From assembly GCA_902623415.1 (NCBI GenBank), contig CACNTU010000003.1, forward strand, positions 1-64,000: a DNA stretch of 64,000 nucleotides. Direction: 5' to 3'. The notes under the pieces are model-generated. The model worked only from the letters and a program-made list of their open reading frames with translations. It had not been told where the DNA came from and did no database searches. This document shows positions 58,075-64,000 of this stretch, piece after piece. A program made the translations under genes and the position numbers. How positions within the stretch are numbered: position 1 is the stretch's first letter; each line of letters opens with the position of its first letter. This DNA is from an uncultured Pelagibacteraceae bacterium. Its GTDB lineage: Bacteria > Pseudomonadota > Alphaproteobacteria > Pelagibacterales > Pelagibacteraceae.

Positions 58075-59147
58075 TGAGTTTTAAATGTGGAATTGTTGGT
58101 TTGCCTAATGTAGGTAAATCTACACTCTTCAACGCACTTACAAACTCAAGCAAAGCCCAAGCTGCAAATTTTCCATTTTGTACGATAGATCCCAATGTGG
58201 GAGTAGTCCCCGTTCCAGATGAAAGATTGAACAAATTATCAGGAGTTTCAAAATCAAAAAAATCAATAAATACAACTATTTCATTTGTGGATATAGCTGG
58301 TCTTGTTAAAGGTGCATCTAAAGGTGAAGGATTAGGCAATAAATTTCTGTCCCACATAAGAGAAGTTGATGCAGTTATTCATATGATTAGATGCTTTGAT
58401 TCAGACGATATTCAAAATGTTAATCCTGACGTTGACCCTATAAGAGATCTTGAGATTATTGAAACTGAGATGATGCTAGCTGACCTAGAATCTATTCAAA
58501 AAAGACTTGAAAAAAATAATAAAAAAAATGTGGACGAAGACCAGCTTAAGATTTTAAAGATTGCATTAGACTGCATTAATAATGATAAAGATATATCAAT
58601 ATTAAATTCTCAATTTGATACAAAACAACTTAATCAAAGTGGTCTTTTGTCAATAAAACCAAAGATCTTTGTTTGTAATGTAGATGAACAAAGCCTACAG
58701 AATGGAAATAAGTATACTAAAGACTTCATCGAAAAATTTGGAAAAGATAACACCCTGATTGTTTCCGCAGACATAGAAAACCAAATAAATGAACTAGCAG
58801 AAGATGAAAAAAAAAATTACATGGATATGATTGGTTTAAAAGATACAGGTTTAAGTATGTTGATTCAAAAGGGGTATAAAATATTAGAACTTGATACATA
58901 TTTTACCTCTGGACCTGAGGAAACAAGGGCTTGGACAATACCAAAAAATTGTACTGCTCCTAAAGCAGCAGGAGAAATTCATACAGATTTTGAAAAAGGT
59001 TTCATTAGAGCTGAAACTATATCTTATGAGGATTTTGTAGCCAATAATGGATGGGTAAACTCTAAGGCTAACGGAAAAATGAGATTAGAGGGTAAAGACT
59101 ATATTGTTAAAGATGGAGATGTATTAAACTTCAGATTCAACACGTGA
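58074..59147 (+). CDS. ychF: Redox-regulated ATPase/GTPase YchF (Obg family)
   Basis: GIVGLPNVGKSTLFNALT, NFPFCTIDPNVGVV, DIAGLVKGASKGEGLGNKFL. Confidence 0.98.
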   Translation: MSFKCGIVGLPNVGKSTLFNALTNSSKAQAANFPFCTIDPNVGVVPVPDERLNKLSGVSKSKKSINTTISFVDIAGLVKGASKGEGLGNKFLSHIREVDAVIHMIRCFDSDDIQNVNPDVDPIRDLEIIETEMMLADLESIQKRLEKNNKKNVDEDQLKILKIALDCINNDKDISILNSQFDTKQLNQSGLLSIKPKIFVCNVDEQSLQNGNKYTKDFIEKFGKDNTLIVSADIENQINELAEDEKKNYMDMIGLKDTGLSMLIQKGYKILELDTYFTSGPEETRAWTIPKNCTAPKAAGEIHTDFEKGFIRAETISYEDFVANNGWVNSKANGKMRLEGKDYIVKDGDVLNFRFNT

Positions 59148-59903
59148 CCAGATTCTTTTCATACTAAAATAAACTAAAACAGTTAAAATAATTAAATAAA
59201 CAATCGCTTTAAAGCCCATCTGATGTCGAGATTCTAAATGAGGTTCAGCTGACCACATTAAGAAGGTCGTTACATCTTTTGACATCTGTTCTACTGTTGC
59301 ATTTGTTCCGTCACCATACTCTACTAATCCATCTGATAATGGAGCAGCCATTCTAATTTTATTACCATACATATATTTGTTGTAATAAACTCCGTCATCT
59401 AAAGATACGTTGTTAGGAGCTTCTTCATATCCTTGTAATAAAGAATATATGTAATCAACTCCACCACCTCGAGCTTTAACCAAAACAGACATGTCTGGAG
59501 GGTATGCACCACCATTTGCCGCTTGGGCAGCTTTTACATTATCATATGGCATTACAAATTTATCAGATAATTTGCCTGGTCTTGTAAACATTTCACCATC
59601 TGAATTTGGACCATCAGTTACTTCAAATGAAGCTGCTATAGCTTTAGCTTGAGCTTCAGAGAATTCTGGCCCTCCTGGCTCTGCTAAATTTCTATAACTT
59701 AAATACTTCATCGAATGACATGAGGCACATACTTCAGTATAAACTTGATAACCTCTTTGAAGAGAAGCTCTATCAAATTTTCCAAATAGACCCTTAAAAC
59801 TCCAGTCAGTTTTTAGATATTCTGCTTTTTCAGCAGCAAAAGAATTTGAATTTGGAGTAATAATTAAGATAATTATAGAAAATAATTTAAATAAATTTTT
59901 CAC
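59124..59903 (-). CDS. petC: Ubiquinol-cytochrome c reductase, cytochrome c1
   Basis: CASCHSMKYLSYRNL heme site, C-terminal TM anchor. Confidence 0.96.
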   Translation of the reverse strand: MKNLFKLFSIIILIITPNSNSFAAEKAEYLKTDWSFKGLFGKFDRASLQRGYQVYTEVCASCHSMKYLSYRNLAEPGGPEFSEAQAKAIAASFEVTDGPNSDGEMFTRPGKLSDKFVMPYDNVKAAQAANGGAYPPDMSVLVKARGGGVDYIYSLLQGYEEAPNNVSLDDGVYYNKYMYGNKIRMAAPLSDGLVEYGDGTNATVEQMSKDVTTFLMWSAEPHLESRHQMGFKAIVYLIILTVLVYFSMKRIWSRVESEV

Positions 59904-59904
59904 C

Positions 59905-61167
59905 TTATTCTATTTTACTTTCTTTATTTCTGGCGGCTGCTAGATTTGGTGAACCACCTAGAACAGGTTCGGTAATACTTAGAGGCACTGGTAAAGTTTT
60001 TTCTTTAAAGCCTAGAACAGGAAGAATAACTAAAAAATGCAAAAAGTAATACGCTGTTGCAACTCGTGCTATCAACAAGTAAAGTCCTTCAGCTGGCATC
60101 GCACCCACATAACCAAGTATCAAGACATCAGCAACTAGTATCCAGTAAAATTGTTTATATAAAGGTCTGAATACTGCAGATCTTATTTTTGACGTATCTA
60201 ACCAAGGTAATACCGCTAAGATTAATATTGCAGATAACATAGCTACAACTCCTAGCAATTTATCAGGAACTGATCTTAATATTGCGTAAAAAGGTAAGAG
60301 ATACCATTCAGGAACAATGTGTGCAGGTGTTACCATTGGGTTTGCCTCGATATAATTATCTGCATGACCTAAAATATTTGGTGCGTAGAATACAAAGAAA
60401 GCAAACACAATCATGAACATTAATAAAGCAAAACCATCTTTAATTACTATGTAAGGATGGAAAGGTACAGTGTCTTTAGAAGGTTTTTTAATATCTATTC
60501 CAACTGGATTGTTGTTACCAGGAACATGTAAAGCCCATATGTGCAAAACAACTAATCCTAAAATTAAAAATGGAATTAAATAGTGCAAAGTAAAAAATCT
60601 AGTTAACGTTGGGTTATCAACTGAATAACCGCCCCACAACCAAGTAACAATACCTTCTCCAACTAACGGAATAGCACTAAATAAATTTGTGATTACAGTT
60701 GCTCCCCAAAAGCTCATTTGCCCCCAAGGCAATACATAGCCCATAAATGCAGCCGCCATCATAAGCAAATAAATAATTATTCCAATTATCCAAATTATTT
60801 CTCTTGGTGCTTTGTAAGAACCATAAAATAATGACCTGAAGATATGAATGTAGACTGCTAAGAAAAACATAGATGCACCATTTGCATGAATGTATCTAAT
60901 TAACCAACCATAGTTAACATCACGCATGATGTGCTCAACACTTTCAAAAGCCATATCTGCATGAGCAATGTAATGCATTGCAAGAGTTAATCCGGTAACA
61001 ATTTGAGTGATTAAGCAAAAAGTTAAAATTCCACCAAATGTCCACCAATAATTTAAATTTTTAGGAGTCGGATAATCTGTTAAATGATTTGCAAGAGTTA
61101 ATAATGGCAATCGATCATTAAACCATTGTCCTACCCTCGATTTTGGTCTGTAATCGTGGTCACTCAT
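59905..61167 (-). CDS. petB: Ubiquinol-cytochrome c reductase, cytochrome b
   Basis: [67 protein letters not shown]. Confidence 0.98.
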   Translation of the reverse strand: MSDHDYRPKSRVGQWFNDRLPLLTLANHLTDYPTPKNLNYWWTFGGILTFCLITQIVTGLTLAMHYIAHADMAFESVEHIMRDVNYGWLIRYIHANGASMFFLAVYIHIFRSLFYGSYKAPREIIWIIGIIIYLLMMAAAFMGYVLPWGQMSFWGATVITNLFSAIPLVGEGIVTWLWGGYSVDNPTLTRFFTLHYLIPFLILGLVVLHIWALHVPGNNNPVGIDIKKPSKDTVPFHPYIVIKDGFALLMFMIVFAFFVFYAPNILGHADNYIEANPMVTPAHIVPEWYLLPFYAILRSVPDKLLGVVAMLSAILILAVLPWLDTSKIRSAVFRPLYKQFYWILVADVLILGYVGAMPAEGLYLLIARVATAYYFLHFLVILPVLGFKEKTLPVPLSITEPVLGGSPNLAAARNKESKIE

Positions 61168-61173
61168 TTTTCT

Positions 61174-61683
61174 TTATCCAATTTTAATTGTGTTTGCATC
61201 AACGAATTCATATTTAGGCACCTCCATATTCCAAGGTGCTGGTCCTTTTCTTATTCTTCCAGAAGTATCATAATGAGATCCATGACATGGACAGAACCAG
61301 CCATTATAATCACCTTTGTCATTTAGAGGTACACATCCAAGGTGTGTACATACACCTAACATAACAAGCCACTCAGGGTTTTTTGCTCTATCTTCATCTC
61401 TTTCTGGATGAATTAAATCTTCCATCTTAACTTTTCTTGCCTCATCAATTTCTTCTTGAGTTCTTCTTCTTATAAATACTGGTTTACCTCTCCATAAAAC
61501 AGTCAATGTATTTCCAGGTGTTAATGAACTTACATCGACCTCTGTACTAGCTAATGCTTTAACAGAAGCGTCTGGATTCATTTGATCTATCATTGGCCAC
61601 ACTACTGCAGCTGCGCCAACAGCTCCTACAGCTGTGGTAGCTGTAAATAAAAAATCTCTTCTTTTTGTTTTTTTTTCAGACAC
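61174..61683 (-). CDS. petA: Ubiquinol-cytochrome c reductase, Rieske iron-sulfur subunit
   Basis: [18 protein letters not shown] (Tat-like), CTHLGCVPL...[22 protein letters not shown]. Confidence 0.98.
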   Translation of the reverse strand: MSEKKTKRRDFLFTATTAVGAVGAAAVVWPMIDQMNPDASVKALASTEVDVSSLTPGNTLTVLWRGKPVFIRRRTQEEIDEARKVKMEDLIHPERDEDRAKNPEWLVMLGVCTHLGCVPLNDKGDYNGWFCPCHGSHYDTSGRIRKGPAPWNMEVPKYEFVDANTIKIG

Positions 61684-61775
61684 TTTTAGTAGCTTTTATT
61701 ATTATCTCTTTTTGATTTAAAATAGTTAATATACGAATTCATATAATATAAAATAATTATTTTACTACTGAAAGA

Positions 61776-62249
61776 ATGACACAGAATTCAACAATTTTAG
61801 GACCCAAAATAGCTTTGTATGAACCTGATATACCTCAGAATACTGCTGCAATCATAAGAACCTGTGCTTGTTTGGGTGCTAAATTAGAAATAATTGAACC
61901 ATGTGGCTTTCTATTATCAGACAAACGTTTTAAAAGAGTGGTTATGGACTATATGGACTATAGTCAAATAGAGTTTTATCAAAGTTCAGAAAAATTTTTT
62001 GAGGCAAAGAAAAAACAGAGAATCGTATTGATGACAACTAAGGGTTCAATAAATTATACTAAATTTAAATTTAGGCCTGATGATACTATTTTGTTTGGAA
62101 GAGAAAGTGCTGGGGTACCCGAAGAGGTTCATAAAATTATTAAAAATCGTTTAAAAATACCAATGAATAATCAAGTAAGATCTCTTAATATTGCATCGTC
62201 TGTTGCCATTGTTTTGGCAGAAAGTTTGCGTCAAATTGAATTAATATAA
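61776..62249 (+). CDS. trmL: tRNA (cytidine(34)-2'-O)-methyltransferase TrmL
   Basis: SpoU family: LYEPDIPQNTAAIIRTCACLGAKLEIIEPCGF, LFGRESAGVPEEV, RSLNIASSVAIVLAE. Confidence 0.94.
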   Translation: MTQNSTILGPKIALYEPDIPQNTAAIIRTCACLGAKLEIIEPCGFLLSDKRFKRVVMDYMDYSQIEFYQSSEKFFEAKKKQRIVLMTTKGSINYTKFKFRPDDTILFGRESAGVPEEVHKIIKNRLKIPMNNQVRSLNIASSVAIVLAESLRQIELI

Positions 62250-62250
62250 A

Positions 62251-63078
62251 ATGGATATTTCAATTAAAAAAGACTTAACGAGTAATTGGTTTAAGCTGTT
62301 ACAAAATGCAATATGTGATGATATTTTAAAAATTGAAAAAAACAAAGTAAATTTTCAATCAACTTCTTGGAATAGAAGTAGTAAAAAAGATGAAGGTGGT
62401 GGTGAATATAGAATTCTTAAAAATGGAAAAGTTTTTGAAAAAGTAGGAGTAAATTTTTCAAAAGTTTATGGAAAATTTCCTAAGCAATTTCAAAAGAATA
62501 TACCGGGTGCAAGTAAAGATCCTAGATTTTGGGCATCAGGAATATCAATAGTTATGCACATGCAAAATCCCCATATTCCTGCAATGCATTTTAATACCAG
62601 ATTTATTTGTACAACAAAGAATTGGTTTGGTGGAGGTATGGATGTAACCCCGGCAATAAAAGATGAAAAAGAGAAGAAAAACTTTCATAAAATATTAAAG
62701 GTAATGTGCGATAGACATAATAAAAATTATTATAAAAAATATAAAAAGTTGTGTGATGAATATTTTTATATACCTCACAGAAAAGAAGCCAGAGGCATAG
62801 GTGGAATATTTTTTGACTATAAAAATGATAATTTTGAAAATGACTTTAAATTTGTCAGAGATGTTGGTGTTACATTTCAAATGCAATTTAATGAAATAAT
62901 TAAAAAAAAATTAAAAAGAAAATGGACTTTAAAAGATAAAGAGTTTCAGTATATTAAAAGAGGTCGGTACGCAGAATTTAATTTGCTCTATGATAGAGGA
63001 ACAAAATTTGGTCTACAAACTGATGGTAATGTTGAAGGAATTTTGATGTCATTACCTCCGATTGCAAAATGGAAATAA
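62251..63078 (+). CDS. hemF: Oxygen-dependent coproporphyrinogen III oxidase
   Basis: [81 protein letters not shown]. Confidence 0.98.
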   Translation: MDISIKKDLTSNWFKLLQNAICDDILKIEKNKVNFQSTSWNRSSKKDEGGGEYRILKNGKVFEKVGVNFSKVYGKFPKQFQKNIPGASKDPRFWASGISIVMHMQNPHIPAMHFNTRFICTTKNWFGGGMDVTPAIKDEKEKKNFHKILKVMCDRHNKNYYKKYKKLCDEYFYIPHRKEARGIGGIFFDYKNDNFENDFKFVRDVGVTFQMQFNEIIKKKLKRKWTLKDKEFQYIKRGRYAEFNLLYDRGTKFGLQTDGNVEGILMSLPPIAKWK

Positions 63079-63082
63079 AAAA

Positions 63083-63559
63083 ATGGATAAAGAGCCAATA
63101 ACATTAAACGGATTAAATAAACTAAAAGAAGAATTAGTTTTTTTAAAAGAAAAAAAAAGACCTGAGATAGTAGCTGCAATTGCTGAAGCGAGATCCCATG
63201 GAGACCTTAAAGAAAATGCTGAATATCATGCAGCTAAAGAAGAACAATCTCATAACGAGGGAAGAATTACAGAAATTAACGATATTATTGCAAGAGCAAA
63301 TGTTATTGACGTTACAAAACTAAACAATGAAGGAAAAGTAATTTTTGGATCTACAGTTTATTTAGAAGATTTAGATACTGGTGAAAAAATTAATTATAAA
63401 ATTGTTGGAAAAGATGAGGCAGATTTAAAACAAAAACTAATTTTCTTTCAATCACCAATTGGCAAAGGTTTGATTGGAAAAAATAAAAGTGATTTAGTTG
63501 AAATAAATACACCCTCTGGTGTAAAAAATTTTGAAATTAAAGACGTTAAATATATTTAA
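63083..63559 (+). CDS. greA: Transcription elongation factor GreA
   Basis: [51 protein letters not shown]; start trimmed to ATG 63083. Confidence 0.97.
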   Translation: MDKEPITLNGLNKLKEELVFLKEKKRPEIVAAIAEARSHGDLKENAEYHAAKEEQSHNEGRITEINDIIARANVIDVTKLNNEGKVIFGSTVYLEDLDTGEKINYKIVGKDEADLKQKLIFFQSPIGKGLIGKNKSDLVEINTPSGVKNFEIKDVKYI

Positions 63560-64000
63560 CTTTTTACTATTTGTTGTACCTGCTTATCTGAAATTTGAAA
63601 TCCGTTTTGAACCCAAGTTTCTTCGATTTTTTTTAATTTATTGCCTAAAGTTTTACCCTCAGGAATTTGAAATTTAGACATTAGTAGATCAGCCCCTATT
63701 GGCAAAGTTGGAATTACTTTGTCTTTATAAGTATCTAATAGTTTAATTAATTTTTTCTCTACTTTGTTTGAGTTAAATATTTTAAAATTAATTATATCTA
63801 TTACAGCCTGTCGCCCATTAAAATAAAAAAATTTATTCAAGTTTTTTTCTGTAAAGTTGTTTAAAGTTACTTTTTCACTATAAAAAAGATCTATCAATTT
63901 TAATCTTTTCTTATCTTTGTTAGATATTTTAAATTTATAAAGAAAATAATCAGCATTATCAGTCCCATCAATCACTAAAAGCGCAATTAAGAATATAAAG
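63556..64000 (-). CDS. CCA tRNA nucleotidyltransferase/poly(A) polymerase-like, C-terminal part (runs off window end)
   Basis: [41 protein letters not shown]; frame stays open from the GTG at 63975 to the window edge. Confidence 0.75.
   Translation of the reverse strand, partial: FIFLIALLVIDGTDNADYFLYKFKISNKDKKRLKLIDLFYSEKVTLNNFTEKNLNKFFYFNGRQAVIDIINFKIFNSNKVEKKLIKLLDTYKDKVIPTLPIGADLLMSKFQIPEGKTLGNKLKKIEETWVQNGFQISDKQVQQIVKS

Overview
AT-rich, very compact bacterial chromosome segment. Gene content, codon bias and tiny intergenic gaps suggest a streamlined alphaproteobacterium of the SAR11/Pelagibacterales type (inference from sequence style; not searched). Almost all of the window is core housekeeping: uvrD, pepP, ligA, bamD; a complete division/cell-wall (dcw) cluster on the minus strand (mraZ, ftsZ, rsmH, ftsL, ftsI, murE-murF fusion, mraY, murD, ftsW, murG, murC, murB, ddl, ftsQ, a shortened ftsA-like gene, lpxC); rnpB; ampD; mlaA/mlaC-like genes; two tRNAs; yqeY-dnaG-rpoD; carAB; trxB; uvrB/folM-like/folB-like/uvrC/pgsA; ilvE; a MarR/response regulator/histidine kinase trio; lgt; prs-rplY-pth-ychF; petABC; trmL-hemF-greA; and partial genes at both edges. 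I saw no mobile element, prophage or CRISPR array. The points most worth a second look are: (1) an ftsA-like gene that seems to keep only the N-terminal 1A/1C part plus a C-terminal amphipathic tail; (2) ftsZ moved to between mraZ and rsmH; (3) a well-formed MraZ operator (three TGGGN repeats at 10-bp spacing) overlapping the -10 of a near-consensus sigma70 promoter; (4) a murE-murF fusion with a one-base homopolymer frameshift near the MurE N-terminus; (5) a tRNA-Val(GAC)-like gene with perfect stems but non-canonical D- and T-loops.
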